Assembly: GCF_009931615.1 (NCBI RefSeq)
Contig: NZ_CP046620.1
Span: forward strand, 2,898,501-2,962,500
DNA from: Algicella marina
GTDB lineage: Bacteria; Pseudomonadota; Alphaproteobacteria; Rhodobacterales; Rhodobacteraceae
Length of the DNA: 64,000 nucleotides
Reading direction: 5' to 3'
Below are positions 39,918-49,272 of the stretch, in pieces. Below the pieces are notes generated by a model. The model had not been told where the DNA came from and did no database searches. It saw only the letters and a program-made list of their open reading frames with translations. The number at the start of each line of letters is the position of its first letter. Position 1 is the stretch's first letter. The position numbers were made by a program, and so were the translations under genes.

Positions 39918-40658
39918 TCAGGTGGCCCGTCGGGGTGCGAACATATTGCGTGATCGGTCCAGATGGCTGCGCATCTCATCCACCGCGCCGTCAGGATCAT
40001 TGGCCGCGATACGATCAATGAGCCGGGCATGTTCGTTCAGCGTCGTCTGTTCGTTGCCAGACCAGTGCAGCAGGGCTGTGTGATACTCCTGAAGCCAGCG
40101 CAACATGGCGCTCGATGCCGCGGTGACTACTGGGTTGGCAAGGATGTTCGCGATTGCGGTATGAAATGCCATGTCCGCCTCGATGAAGCTGCGAACATCA
40201 AGATCGCCGGTCAGCTGCGATTCCTGCTCGGCCAAAAGTTTTCGGAGCGTGACGACATCTTCCTCCGTTGCCCGTTCCGCAGCGGTTCGCACGATGCCCA
40301 GTTCGAACATGCGTCGGGCTTCCTTGAGATGCTCCAGGTTCGCGGGAACCGCGTCGAGAAGGATGTTCGCCACCATGTCGCTCTGGTCGAGTACAAGGTT
40401 TGCGGACAGCTCGTTGACCTTGCTGCGTTCGCCGTGACTGATCGTTATCAGGCCTTGTGTATGTAACGCCTGCAAAGCCTCGCGCACTGCCGGCCGTCCG
40501 ACGCTGAACCTTTCCATCAAGGCGCGCTCCGAAGGCATGTAATCGCCGGGACTAAGCTCACCGCTGCGGATCATCTCTCTCAGGCGCTCAAGCACCTGCT
40601 CTGAGAGCTTCAACCTGACAATCTTTTCTTCGCCTTTTACTGGCGCGTCGTTCGGCAT
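39918..40658 (-). CDS. GntR-family regulator (FCD domain), likely local regulator
   Basis: This 246-residue regulator has a winged-helix domain (SEQVLERLREMIRSGELSPG, then SERALMERFSVGRPAVREAL with recognition helix) and an FCD effector domain (EHLKEARRMFELGIVRTAAE, IEADMAFHTAIANI). The text VGRPAVREAL...LITISHGERSKV resembles NanR-type regulators. It lies behind the apnL-like gene on the same strand and probably controls the apiose-type locus, through the TGGT/ACCA or CTCATCATAT sites found upstream of these genes. Effector unknown. Confidence 0.88.
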   Translation of the reverse strand: MPNDAPVKGEEKIVRLKLSEQVLERLREMIRSGELSPGDYMPSERALMERFSVGRPAVREALQALHTQGLITISHGERSKVNELSANLVLDQSDMVANILLDAVPANLEHLKEARRMFELGIVRTAAERATEEDVVTLRKLLAEQESQLTGDLDVRSFIEADMAFHTAIANILANPVVTAASSAMLRWLQEYHTALLHWSGNEQTTLNEHARLIDRIAANDPDGAVDEMRSHLDRSRNMFAPRRAT

Positions 40659-40764
40659 GTTCCGGCCTGCTTTTTTAATTCCACATCTTAAGCTATGGCA
40701 CTGAAAGTCATTAATATCGACAACTGATCTCGTTTACCTCCCAATGAGCCGGTATTGATCAAGA

Positions 40765-40783
40765 CTGATATGATGAGGTGATA
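40765..40783. promoter_or_regulatory. CTCATCATAT motif, copy 3 (inverted), upstream of the GntR gene
   Basis: Read on the minus strand this is TATCACCTCATCATATCAG, sharing CTCATCATATCAG with the copy at 41619-41638 and CTCATCATAT with 30491-30510. It lies about 107 bases upstream of the GntR start and may be an autoregulatory site. Confidence 0.45.
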
Positions 40784-40820
40784 TATCTATAAGCGGCCAA
40801 ACTGCCAAGAAATTCAATAG

Positions 40821-41227
40821 GCCTCTGGTCGCGTGGCTCGGCGATGACTTCACGGGGCCGCCGCCGTTGTGGAATTCCTGAGCTTCAGTGGACTGCCCTC
40901 GATCCTCTATCTCTCGCTACCAGACGCCAAATCCCTGCAGGCAAAGCGAAGGGTGTGATGGCATCGGAATTGCCACACTGGCCCGCTCGCAATCTCCCGG
41001 ATGGATGGAGGAGGCGCTTCCACCCATCCTCGAATTTCTGGATCGAACCGATATCGAGTTTATCCACTGCCTTGGGAATTGATACGCTCGAAGCCGTTGC
41101 CACCACCATTCCCGGCGCCGCGATCAACGGAGCTCGGGCAAGAGGCAAGCTGGACGGTCTTGAGAACGCCTTGAAGGGCGGCCAAATGGGCTCACCTAAC
41201 CATTTCGGCTGGGGGTGCGCGACGGCG
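40821..41227 (+). pseudogene. Wreck of a DUF1537 (OiaK-like) four-carbon acid-sugar kinase
   Basis: Pieces of a kinase lie in order but in different frames: PLVAWLGDDFTG (40822 on), then after a one-base slip AAAVVEFLSFSGLPSILYLS, then GIGIATLARSQSPGWMEEAL, then near the end IPGAAINGARARGK followed by LDGLENALKGGQMGSPNHF. The first motif is the DUF1537 N-terminal signature and ALKGGQMG the C-terminal signature. The central part, including the usual KVCSTFDS region, is deleted. In characterised apiose clusters OiaK is such a kinase, so this may be the dead local copy. Confidence 0.72.
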
Positions 41228-41714
41228 GGGGTGAACGCGGCTGATGCCTGCCCCAGTCGATTTATGATGCACCGAGATCGCTTGACGCATGGCGTCGATG
41301 GCATCCGGTGCCGGCGCCTGATGTCGGGCCTGGGCAACGTCAATCTGGTTCGCCACGCGTCTTCTCGCGAATCTCTCCCGCGAAATGCGGCCCGTCCGCA
41401 TGATGCAAAGCTTGGTGAAATGGCCGTGCCATCTCAGTCAATGCGGCCTTTTCCAAACCACGACTGCACAAACACAAATCCTGAATAACGAGCTTAACCA
41501 TTTGATTTAGCGTGTATAATCGGCTGCGCCAACGATACAGAACGGCATACGCCACCGGCCTCTTAAACGCGGAACAGCGTCAATTGACGATGTGAATATA
41601 TACAACCATCGCAAAAAGTGATGTACTCATCATATCAGTTCGGAAGAAACTGGGGTGACCGTTCGGCCAAATGCGGCCGCAGCAATCGGTTCGTGAACAG
41701 TTTGGGAGGATACA
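41228..41714. other. Non-coding stretch with promoter motif before the second transporter
   Basis: About 490 bases without a credible gene. Long frames on both strands lack recognisable motifs and are probably degraded. The region includes the CTCATCATAT motif copy at 41619-41638 and a GGGAGG ribosome-binding site just before 41715. Confidence 0.4.
41619..41638. promoter_or_regulatory. CTCATCATAT motif, copy 2
   Basis: TGATGTACTCATCATATCAG lies 77 bases before the second sugar-binding protein gene. Its first 14 bases form an inverted repeat (TGATG, four bases, CATCA). It shares 17 of the 20 bases with the copy at 30491-30510. Confidence 0.5.
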
Positions 41715-42785
41715 ATGCGAACAATGAAACGCCTCGGCTTCGTTGTCGGTGTTTGTGCTTTAATTACGAGTGCCGGATTAACGTCGTCAGCTTTCGCGCA
41801 GGCCAAAGAGGCACCTACGGTTGCGCTCAGCAACGCATTTCTGGGAAATGCCTGGCGCCGTTCCATGATCACCGCTTTTGAGGAGGCGGCAGAAAAGGCG
41901 GAGGCCGATGGGCTGATAAGTTCTTATCAGGTCTCCAACGCTCCCGGTGAAAACTCGGCAACCGAGCAGATCGCGCAGCTAAAGGCGCTTCTGCTCGATC
42001 AACCGGACATCCTGCTGGTCAACCCGGCATCTCCGTCCGCGTTGAACCCGACGCTGCAGCAAGCCTGCAATCAAGGCATCGTGGTCGTTGTCTTCGATAG
42101 CGCCACCGATCTGGAATGTGCTTATCTGGTCACCAACAGCTTCGGTGACTGGGCACGACTTTCGACGCAGGCCATCATCGATGGCATCGGCGGCAAGGGG
42201 AACGTGATACTTGCGCGCGGTGTGCAGGGCTCGCCGCCCGAGATCGAGATGTACGAAGTCCAGAAGGCCATGCTCGAAGACAACCCGGATGTCAAAGTTG
42301 TCGCCGAAGTTTTCACTTTCTGCGACAGCGCCAAGGCGCAGGAAGCGCTTCTCGGTACGATCGCCAGCCTTCCGGATGTGGATGGCGTCATCGGCTGCGG
42401 CGAAGGATTGGGCGCCGTGCAGGCGTTCCAGACTGCAGGTCGTGAACTGCCGGTCGTGGCCTTTGCGCCCAGTGGCCGCGCGCTTAAATTCTGGGGCGAA
42501 GGAAACGGCGCTCCAGGTTCGGTCGCGGTCATGTCCGACCCCGGCCAGGGTGTCGCCGCGCTGTTCACCGCGATCAACATCTACCAAGGCGAAGACGTGC
42601 CTCGCATCACGATCTTCCCGCCGGTTGTGGTTAGCGACGACCAGCGTGACGCCTGGATCGCGGCTGTTGATGACGACGAAATCGCCTCATGGCAGTGGAC
42701 CAAGGATCTCGTGGACGCACAGATCAAGGCGAATGTTGACGACAACGTCGAAGGCGCCGCATTGCCGCCGGTTCCGGTGAGATAA
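41715..42785 (+). CDS. Sugar ABC transporter, periplasmic binding protein (second system)
   Basis: This is a 356-residue secreted protein with signal peptide MRTMKRLGFVVGVCALITSA (cleavage near AFAQ-A) and the periplasmic-binding-protein fold of the ribose family: ALSNAFLGNAWRRSMITAFE, LLLDQPDILLVNPASPSALN, VIGCGEGLGAVQAFQTAGRE and SVAVMSDPGQGVAALFTAIN. Ligand unknown. GGGAGGATACA precedes the ATG. It heads an operon with ATPase, two permeases and an SMP-30 lactonase. A stem of 11 base pairs follows the gene. Confidence 0.87.
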   Translation: MRTMKRLGFVVGVCALITSAGLTSSAFAQAKEAPTVALSNAFLGNAWRRSMITAFEEAAEKAEADGLISSYQVSNAPGENSATEQIAQLKALLLDQPDILLVNPASPSALNPTLQQACNQGIVVVVFDSATDLECAYLVTNSFGDWARLSTQAIIDGIGGKGNVILARGVQGSPPEIEMYEVQKAMLEDNPDVKVVAEVFTFCDSAKAQEALLGTIASLPDVDGVIGCGEGLGAVQAFQTAGRELPVVAFAPSGRALKFWGEGNGAPGSVAVMSDPGQGVAALFTAINIYQGEDVPRITIFPPVVVSDDQRDAWIAAVDDDEIASWQWTKDLVDAQIKANVDDNVEGAALPPVPVR

Positions 42786-42792
42786 CAGCAGA

Positions 42793-42825
42793 AGGCCAGC
42801 GCCTGCCACCCGTGGGCGCTGGCCT
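42793..42825 (+). repeat. 11-bp hairpin between the second binding protein and its ATPase
   Basis: AGGCCAGCGCC (42793-42803) pairs perfectly with GGCGCTGGCCT (42815-42825) over an 11-base loop. There is no T-run, so it likely stabilises the upstream mRNA or attenuates downstream transcription. It also argues against the earlier GTG (42812) as the start of the ATPase gene. Confidence 0.65.
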
Positions 42826-42850
42826 GAGACCCTTCACCAGCGAATTTTGC

Positions 42851-44320
42851 ATGATGAACAAGAAGGTTACCGATCGCGGTCCCCTCGTCCGGGTTTCCCA
42901 CGCGGTGAAGACTTATGGCCCGACGACGGCACTATCCGGCGTGAACCTCCATGTGAACTCTGGCGAGGTTCTGGGCATCGTCGGCCATAACGGTGCAGGC
43001 AAGAGCACCCTGATGCGTATGCTTTGCGGAATTGAATCTCTCGACTCCGGCTCAATTGACTTCGCAGGTATGTCGACACGCGGTCGCAACGGTTTTCCTG
43101 ATGTCCGCATGGCCTATCAGGAAGGGTCGCTCGCCCTCGAATTGAGCGTCAAAGACAACATCTTCATGTCGAGCAGTCGCTGGATGCCACGTTTGCACTG
43201 GCACCGCTTCGCCGCCGATCGCGCTTCGGCGCGACTGAATGAGATTTTTCCGGAAAACGGAATCAAGCCCGCCGATTTTGTTGATGACCTTCCGATTTCG
43301 GACCGCCAGATGGTCGAGATCGCGCGCGCCACGATCACCGACAAGTTGCGCCTGCTGATCCTCGACGAACCGACAGAGTCGCTTGGGCGCGAGGCGGTTG
43401 AGCAGCTATATACGTATGTTCGCAAACTCAGGGACCAAAATGTGGCCATCGTATTGGTGTCGCACCGCCTGAGAGAGATCCTGTCGGTCTGCACCCGGAT
43501 CGCCGTAATGAAGGACGGCGCCGTCTCTTCGATCTGCAACGCAGAAGATGTGACCGAACGCGATCTTTTCCTCGCAATGGGCGGCGAGGTGGTCGCGGTC
43601 GATGCCAGTGGAGGTCATCAAAGTGCGAATGAAGCCAATCGTCCTGTTGCCGCCCGTGTTCCGATGGAAACCGTAGACGGAGAACCAGCTGAGTTCATCG
43701 CCCGTGAAGGCGAAGTAGTCGGTCTGGCGGGTATCGCCGGTCAGGGGCAGGAACGTGTGCTCGAACGGCTCTGGCGTGGCGCTCGAAACGATGTTGAGAT
43801 TGGCCTCAAACGCGCCTATGTGCCCGGAGACCGCCAGAGGTCGGGCATTCTCCCTCTTTGGAACGTCGCTTCGAACCTGACCATCTCGGCACTTGCGGGA
43901 TTAAGCCGGCGCGGCATCCGCCAGACCGACAGAGAAGGCGAACTCGTGGCAAACTGGATCGACCGCCTGAAGATCCGCGGTGGCGCGGCCGCCGCAATCA
44001 CCGGTCTCTCCGGGGGCAACCAGCAAAAAGTCATCGTCGCTCGGGCTTTTGCCTCCGACGCCAAAACCATTCTGCTGGATGACCCCTTCCGAGGCGTAGA
44101 TATCCATACCAAGGCAGAGCTTTACCAGTTGATCCGGACCGAGGCCGAGAAGGGGCGGACCATCATCTGGTACTCAAGCGAAAATTCCGAAATGCAACAT
44201 TGCGACCGTGCCTATGTGCTGCGTGCCAACAAAATTGCCGGTCAGTTGCAGGGCGCGCAGATCACGGACGAACGCATCATCGCCATGTCGTTTGCAGAAG
44301 CCAAGGATGCCGCCGCATGA
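42851..44320 (+). CDS. Sugar ABC transporter ATPase (second system)
   Basis: This 489-residue RbsA-like double ATPase has Walker A GHNGAGKSTLMRML and Walker B LLILDEPTESLG in the first half; the usual LSxGQ signature is altered to LPISDRQMVEIARA. The second half has the degenerate GIAGQGQERVLE loop and LSGGNQQKVIVARAF with ILLDDPFRGVDI. No good ribosome-binding site precedes the start at 42851, so the exact start is uncertain. Its stop overlaps the permease start (ATGA). Confidence 0.9.
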   Translation: MMNKKVTDRGPLVRVSHAVKTYGPTTALSGVNLHVNSGEVLGIVGHNGAGKSTLMRMLCGIESLDSGSIDFAGMSTRGRNGFPDVRMAYQEGSLALELSVKDNIFMSSSRWMPRLHWHRFAADRASARLNEIFPENGIKPADFVDDLPISDRQMVEIARATITDKLRLLILDEPTESLGREAVEQLYTYVRKLRDQNVAIVLVSHRLREILSVCTRIAVMKDGAVSSICNAEDVTERDLFLAMGGEVVAVDASGGHQSANEANRPVAARVPMETVDGEPAEFIAREGEVVGLAGIAGQGQERVLERLWRGARNDVEIGLKRAYVPGDRQRSGILPLWNVASNLTISALAGLSRRGIRQTDREGELVANWIDRLKIRGGAAAAITGLSGGNQQKVIVARAFASDAKTILLDDPFRGVDIHTKAELYQLIRTEAEKGRTIIWYSSENSEMQHCDRAYVLRANKIAGQLQGAQITDERIIAMSFAEAKDAAA

Positions 44321-45288
44321 CCGATGTAGACATGCCCCGCCCGGAAAGTGCTCTGCCGCGCGGCTTTGTCCGCCGCACATTCCCCAGCCTGCTGACACTG
44401 GGCGCTATGATCGCGATCCTGTTGGTCTGCGGAGCCATTCAGCCCCGCATCTGGTCCCAGGGCGGCATGACGCTGATCATGTCGCCAATCGTGGCGCTTG
44501 CCATCGCTTCGATGGCGCAGATGGTGATGATGAGCATCGGCGATATCGATCTTGGCATCGGTTACTTCGTCGGCATGATCACCGCCATCGTCGCCACGCT
44601 TTTGCGCGACGCACCGCTTCTCGGCGTGCTCGCCCTCACGGCCAGCATCGGGGCATATGCGGTGATGGGAGCGCTCGTCCAATTGCGCGGCGTTCCCTCG
44701 CTCATCGCCACGCTTGGTGCGTCCTTCATCTGGCTTGGCGTAGGTCTCTTCGCACTGCCCGTTCCCGGCGGCATGGCCCCGGACTGGCTTTTTGCTTACA
44801 CGATGTGGCAGCCGCCATTGCTGATCCCGGCGCCCATCGTCACGATGGTTCTCGCAACAGCCCTCACCTGGGTGGTGATGCAAAGAACCTCACTCGGCGT
44901 CCGATTCCGTGGTTTGGGCAGCAATCCCGTTGCACTCGCGCGTTCCGGAGCCTCGCTCCTGCGCACCCGGATGCTGGCCTACGCGACAGTGGGCGTACTT
45001 GGAGTGCTGGCGGGCCTGACATTGACGGCGGAGATCGGCGGCGGCGACGTTAACGCAGTGCCCGGCTACACACTGACGACAGTAGCCGCAGTCATCCTTG
45101 GTGGCGGTATGTTCACAGGCGGCCGCGCGGTTGCATGGGGAACGCTGTTCGGCTCGGTCACATTGGGCCTGCTCACCGTGTTGCTGACCCTGCTACAATT
45201 TTCTTCGAACCTTCAGCCGGCCGTGCAAGGGCTGATTGTGATCGCGGTTCTGGCCGGCCGTCTGGTTGTGGAGCGTGGCCTGCGATGA
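44317..45288 (+). CDS. Sugar ABC transporter permease (second system, first)
   Basis: This 323-residue RbsC-family permease has about nine helices, with IASMAQMVMMSIGDIDLGIG and YTLTTVAAVILGGGMFTGGR matching the conserved loops of the family. It starts in an ATGA overlap with the ATPase and ends in an ATGA overlap with a second permease. Two permeases in one system suggest a heterodimeric channel. Confidence 0.88.
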   Translation: MTDVDMPRPESALPRGFVRRTFPSLLTLGAMIAILLVCGAIQPRIWSQGGMTLIMSPIVALAIASMAQMVMMSIGDIDLGIGYFVGMITAIVATLLRDAPLLGVLALTASIGAYAVMGALVQLRGVPSLIATLGASFIWLGVGLFALPVPGGMAPDWLFAYTMWQPPLLIPAPIVTMVLATALTWVVMQRTSLGVRFRGLGSNPVALARSGASLLRTRMLAYATVGVLGVLAGLTLTAEIGGGDVNAVPGYTLTTVAAVILGGGMFTGGRAVAWGTLFGSVTLGLLTVLLTLLQFSSNLQPAVQGLIVIAVLAGRLVVERGLR

Positions 45289-46313
45289 ATTCCTTCAGTA
45301 ATATCTCCTTTCCGCCCTGGAGCTGGTCATTTCTCGCCGCCTTTGTCGTCCTGATCCTGACATTCATGGTCTCGGGCGGCGGTGGCATACAGACGCTGAC
45401 GCTCGCCTTCACCATCGCGCCATACCTCGTGCTGGTGGGCCTGGGCCAGATGCTGGTCATGTGCACCGGCCCGGGCAATATCGACGTTTCCGTGGCCAAG
45501 GTCTTCTCCCTCGGCGGTCTTCTGTCAATCGCGGTAGGGGACGCGACGGGATCATGGGTGCTCGGGCTTCTCGCGGCCCTCGGTGTGGGGCTGGCCATGG
45601 GCGCGATCAGCGTCACCGCTATCCTGCTTATCCGCATTCCTCCCATCGTGGCGACGCTTGCGACAAGCCTCATCGCATCGGCCATTTCGCTGACGCTGGC
45701 CAAGGGGTTTCAAGGCTCCGCCGATCCCGCGCTGAGGGGTTTTCTGAACTGGGCACCGATGGGCATTCCCGCCTTCGCTATTGCCGTCCTGCTCTTCACA
45801 TTTGCCGTGTCCTTCGTGCTGACTCGGACAATATGGGGCCGCCAGGCCCTGGCTTTCGGACAGGCACGTCGCGCCGCGGAATATGCCGGAATCAGCGCTG
45901 TCAGAATACATGTCCCGGTCTATCTGTCCTGCGCCATGCTGGCGGCCCTGGCCGGAGCCCTTCGCGCTTCCTTCTCGGCCCCGAATGTGGAGCTTGGTAA
46001 TGACTACCTGCTCGACTCCATTGCCGTCGTCGTCATCGGTGGCACGCTCATCACCGGCGGCCGGGCGGTTCCGGCAGGCGTGTGGGGCGGCGCCCTGTTC
46101 TTCATCCTTCTCGACGGGCTTCTGAACCTCGTTGGCTGGAATTACGCAGGTCAGAACGTGCTCAAGGGCTTCCTCGTGCTGTCGGTTCTATTCCTGGCCA
46201 ACGGCGCCCCGCTTCTCCACAGAAAGTCATCGTCGCCAGACGAAGAAGAGGATCGCGCGTCCATTCCCGCAAAACCACCTGCCAAACCGGCGAATAGCAG
46301 GCCGCAATCATGA
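45285..46313 (+). CDS. Sugar ABC transporter permease (second system, second)
   Basis: This is a 342-residue integral membrane protein with the same family signatures (LVGLGQMLVMCTGPGNIDVS, LLDSIAVVVIGGTLITGGRA). It is homologous to, but clearly different from, the preceding permease. The C-terminal tail is hydrophilic and charged (SSPDEEEDRASIPAKPPAKP). Start and stop overlap neighbours by four bases. Confidence 0.87.
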   Translation: MNSFSNISFPPWSWSFLAAFVVLILTFMVSGGGGIQTLTLAFTIAPYLVLVGLGQMLVMCTGPGNIDVSVAKVFSLGGLLSIAVGDATGSWVLGLLAALGVGLAMGAISVTAILLIRIPPIVATLATSLIASAISLTLAKGFQGSADPALRGFLNWAPMGIPAFAIAVLLFTFAVSFVLTRTIWGRQALAFGQARRAAEYAGISAVRIHVPVYLSCAMLAALAGALRASFSAPNVELGNDYLLDSIAVVVIGGTLITGGRAVPAGVWGGALFFILLDGLLNLVGWNYAGQNVLKGFLVLSVLFLANGAPLLHRKSSSPDEEEDRASIPAKPPAKPANSRPQS

Positions 46314-47254
46314 CGCGGCAGATCCCCGGCGCGGCCATCGGGCTCGAAGGTCTGGTTGATCCTTCCGAGCCGCTCGAAATCGTCGCGACCGGCTCGATCT
46401 GGAGCGAAGGACCGCTCTGGATTCCCGCCCGGAACTGCCTGCGCTGGAGTGACATTCCGAACAATCGGATACGCGAATATGACGCGGCCACCGGCGAAGT
46501 CACCGACTACGCCACCGACGTGGAATTCACGAACGGTCGCACGCTCGACCTCGACGGCAGTGTCGTCCAGTGCTCGCACGGCCGCCGCCGGGTCGAACGC
46601 GACCGCGGCGGGGTTGTCACATCCATTGTCGACGAATGGAACGGCGTCCGCCTCAACTCACCCAACGATGTCGTCATCGCCCCGGACGGCACAATCTGGT
46701 TCACCGACCCTGCCTACGGCATTACCGAAGCCCGCGAAGGCCATCCCGGCGAACGCGAATACGGTGACCATTTTGTCTTCCGCCACAATCCGACCGACGG
46801 AACAACCTTGCCTGTCGTAATCGATGTCGAGGAACCGAATGGTCTCGCCTTCTCTCCGGATGGATCGCTGTTTTACGTCGCCGACTCGTCCTCGGTGCGC
46901 AAACCTCCAGGCGTCGGTAATAGCGACATTCGGGTTTACGACGTCCACGAAGGCCTGCGCTGCAAGAACGGTCGCCTGTTCGCTCACATCGACGAAGGTT
47001 TCCCGGACGGCATTGCTGTCGACATGTTTGGAAACGTTTGGTCATCTAGCGAGATTGGCGTAATCGTCTTCGCTCCTGATGGCGCCGAACTTGGTCGGAT
47101 CCTCGTGCCGGAGTTGACCGGAAACCTATGCTTCGGAGGCGTTGACGGGCACAGCCTGTTCATTGCCGCGAGCACAAGCATCTATCGGATTGCGACGATG
47201 ACGTCCGATGCCTGGGCGGGGCGGCCCCGCAAGCGGTCTGCACCGGATCGTTGA
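46310..47254 (+). CDS. SMP-30/gluconolactonase-family lactonase
   Basis: This 314-residue protein has a predicted six-bladed beta-propeller with metal-site motifs of the SMP-30 family: SIWSEGPLWIPARNCLRWSD near residue 26, NGRTLDLDGSVVQCSHGRRR, RLNSPNDVVIAPDGTIWFTD, and EPNGLAFSPDGSLFYVADS. Such enzymes hydrolyse sugar lactones to acids. It is the last gene of the second ABC operon, overlapping the permease by four bases, so it likely acts on the oxidised form of the imported sugar. Confidence 0.88.
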   Translation: MTRQIPGAAIGLEGLVDPSEPLEIVATGSIWSEGPLWIPARNCLRWSDIPNNRIREYDAATGEVTDYATDVEFTNGRTLDLDGSVVQCSHGRRRVERDRGGVVTSIVDEWNGVRLNSPNDVVIAPDGTIWFTDPAYGITEAREGHPGEREYGDHFVFRHNPTDGTTLPVVIDVEEPNGLAFSPDGSLFYVADSSSVRKPPGVGNSDIRVYDVHEGLRCKNGRLFAHIDEGFPDGIAVDMFGNVWSSSEIGVIVFAPDGAELGRILVPELTGNLCFGGVDGHSLFIAASTSIYRIATMTSDAWAGRPRKRSAPDR

Positions 47255-47410
47255 ACAAGCGCGAAATCAACACCGCTGCACATTGAGCAACGTCATCGAG
47301 GACAGGTGAACTTCAAGGGGGCACTCCATTTGCGCGCCATCCTGTCTGCCGCCACCGCGAACGTTTCCGCGCTGATGATTCTTGGCGCCCCAAACCTCCA
47401 CGGCGCGGAA

Positions 47411-48055
47411 CTACCAGCGCACATCGAAGTCCCGCACGACTGCTGCAACCTGATCTGCCGTCAACGCCCTCGGCCGACATCCGCGCGTCAAGAGTGCCAG
47501 TTTCGCGGTTTCTTCCAGTTCTTCCATCGCGAACACAGCAGCCCACAGGTCCTTCCCCGCCACTACCGGGCCGTGATTTGCTAACAGAACTGCGCTCCTT
47601 CTGCCCGCGAGGCCCCGGACGGCATCGCCCATGTTTGGATCTCCGGGCAGAAAGAACGGCAGAAGTTTTACTTTGCCCAATCGCATGATGGAGTATGGCG
47701 TCAGCGGAGGCAGCACATTGTCCGGGTTAATTTCCGGCAGCATCGACAAGGCAACGGAATGCGTGGAATGCAGATGCACCACCGCGCCTGTTCCCGTTCT
47801 CGTGTCGTAGAACGCCGTATGCAATGGCACTTCCTTTGTTGCTGCGTCTCCGGAAATCAATCTCCCTTCTTCGTCGAGATGACTGAGCCGCGCTGGATCG
47901 AGAAACCCCATCGCCCGCCCCGTCGGCGTCACCAGCAGAGTCCCGTCTGAAAGGCGGGCTGAAATGTTACCCGAAGCGCCGCAGGTCAGGCCGCGATCGA
48001 ACATCGATTTGGCGAGCGTGCAGATGTCTTCGCGCAGCTTGGCCTCTTCGCTCAT
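47411..48055 (-). CDS. otnC: Class II aldolase family, OtnC-like 3-oxo-tetronate 4-phosphate decarboxylase
   Basis: This 214-residue zinc enzyme of the fuculose-phosphate aldolase family has active-site motifs TCGASGNISARLSDG, TPTGRAMGFLDPARLSHLD, VVHLHSTHSVALS (metal His pair) and LLANHGPVVAGKDLWAA. Paired with a DUF1537 kinase it fits OtnC, which decarboxylates 3-oxo-tetronate 4-phosphate to dihydroxyacetone phosphate. The stop of otnK overlaps its start by four bases. Confidence 0.78.
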   Translation of the reverse strand: MSEEAKLREDICTLAKSMFDRGLTCGASGNISARLSDGTLLVTPTGRAMGFLDPARLSHLDEEGRLISGDAATKEVPLHTAFYDTRTGTGAVVHLHSTHSVALSMLPEINPDNVLPPLTPYSIMRLGKVKLLPFFLPGDPNMGDAVRGLAGRRSAVLLANHGPVVAGKDLWAAVFAMEELEETAKLALLTRGCRPRALTADQVAAVVRDFDVRW

Positions 48056-49272
48056 CCGTCGGACTCCATCAGTTGCAGCGCCTCGGAGAAGAACGCCTCC
48101 CCGCCAAAGTTGCCCGATTTCAGCGCCAGCGCCATCTCTCCGTGCCGGACAAGCGGCACGCCCGGAGCAACTCTCGGACCGATCTTCAGTTCGCGTGCGC
48201 CCAATCCGGTTACGACCGCTCCGGAGGTTTCTCCTCCAGCCACAACCAGCCGCCGCAATCCGCGCGCGGAAAGTTCGGCAGCCAGATTTGAGAAGACAGT
48301 CTCGATTGCCTCGGCGACATTCTCTCGCCCATAGGTCTTCTGCGCGGCACGCACCTCGTCCGGGTCGGCAGAGGAATAGATCAGCGGCGGACTACTCTGA
48401 GCCATCGCCCAATCGGCCAAGCCGGTCGGGCTCACGTCGCCACGCACCACAGCTTCGGCTTCGAGTTTCCTCGCAGGCGCAACCTTGCGGTATGCGGCCA
48501 CCTGTCCACGTGTCGCCAGGCTGCAGGACCCGGATATCACCGCGCCCGGTCCTCCGACGGAATCCCATGCTGGACGCTGCGGTTGAAAGCCGAAATTCTC
48601 CGGCAACCCCAACGCAATTCCTGACCCGCCACAGAGCAGCCTGATATCTCTGGCCGCCCGGCCGATGGTCCTGAGATCTGCGTCGGCAATGGCATCGACG
48701 ATGACATGGGCACTTTGCGTCAGGCCGGACGCAACGGCCTCTTCGCCCGAACTGACAACCTGCGCACGGACATGGGCGACCTGACGCGTACTCTGAGCGG
48801 CCAGAACTCGCCGCAGGTCGGCGTCGGTCATCGGGGTAAGCGGATGATTTTCCATGCCGCTCTCGTTCAGAAGCCTGTCACCCACGAAGAGATGTCCCTG
48901 ATAGACGCTTCGCCCATTCTCGGGAAACGCAGGACAGACCACGCAGGTCTCCGCGCCGATATGATCCGCCAGAGCATCCAGCACCGGACCGATATTGCCC
49001 GCCGGCGTGCTATCAAATGTCGAGCAGACCTTGAGAACGATCTGCTCGGCACCCTGAGACAAAAGCCAGTCACAGGTAGCCAGCGACTGCGCGACCGCTT
49101 CTTCTACCGGAGCGGTCCGTGACTTCAGGGCCACCACACCCGCACCCAGATCCGTGTCCGCCGGCTTGTCTGGCATACGGGCGAACAGCGAGACTGGCAT
49201 CCCGCCCTCCGCCAGAGTGAGAGCAATATCGGACGCCCCGGTGAAATCGTCTGCGATCACGCCGATTTTCAT
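48052..49272 (-). CDS. otnK: DUF1537 four-carbon acid-sugar kinase, OtnK-like
   Basis: This is a 406-residue kinase. The N-terminal signature is GVIADDFTGASDIALTLAEG (residues 4-23) and the substrate site KVCSTFDSTPAGNIGPVLDA. The C-terminal ATP-binding half includes VVAGGETSGAVVTGLG and MALALKSGNFGGEAFF. OtnK phosphorylates 3-oxo-tetronate (from threonate or erythronate). An OiaK role on 3-oxo-isoapionate is the alternative and would matter because the local apiose kinase is broken. It overlaps the metallo-lactonase gene upstream and the aldolase downstream by four bases. Confidence 0.8.
   Translation of the reverse strand: MKIGVIADDFTGASDIALTLAEGGMPVSLFARMPDKPADTDLGAGVVALKSRTAPVEEAVAQSLATCDWLLSQGAEQIVLKVCSTFDSTPAGNIGPVLDALADHIGAETCVVCPAFPENGRSVYQGHLFVGDRLLNESGMENHPLTPMTDADLRRVLAAQSTRQVAHVRAQVVSSGEEAVASGLTQSAHVIVDAIADADLRTIGRAARDIRLLCGGSGIALGLPENFGFQPQRPAWDSVGGPGAVISGSCSLATRGQVAAYRKVAPARKLEAEAVVRGDVSPTGLADWAMAQSSPPLIYSSADPDEVRAAQKTYGRENVAEAIETVFSNLAAELSARGLRRLVVAGGETSGAVVTGLGARELKIGPRVAPGVPLVRHGEMALALKSGNFGGEAFFSEALQLMESDG

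Noticed and set aside
40844-41488. 214-residue frame as an intact gene
   Set aside because: It mixes frames of the degraded DUF1537 kinase; the kinase pieces need slips, so this is a pseudogene region, not a new protein.
47411-49272. Calling the DUF1537 kinase/aldolase pair OiaK plus a new apionate decarboxylase
   Set aside because: The pairing with a class II aldolase and the KVCSTFDSTPAGNIGP text fit OtnK/OtnC better; the apiose link is kept only as a hypothesis to test.
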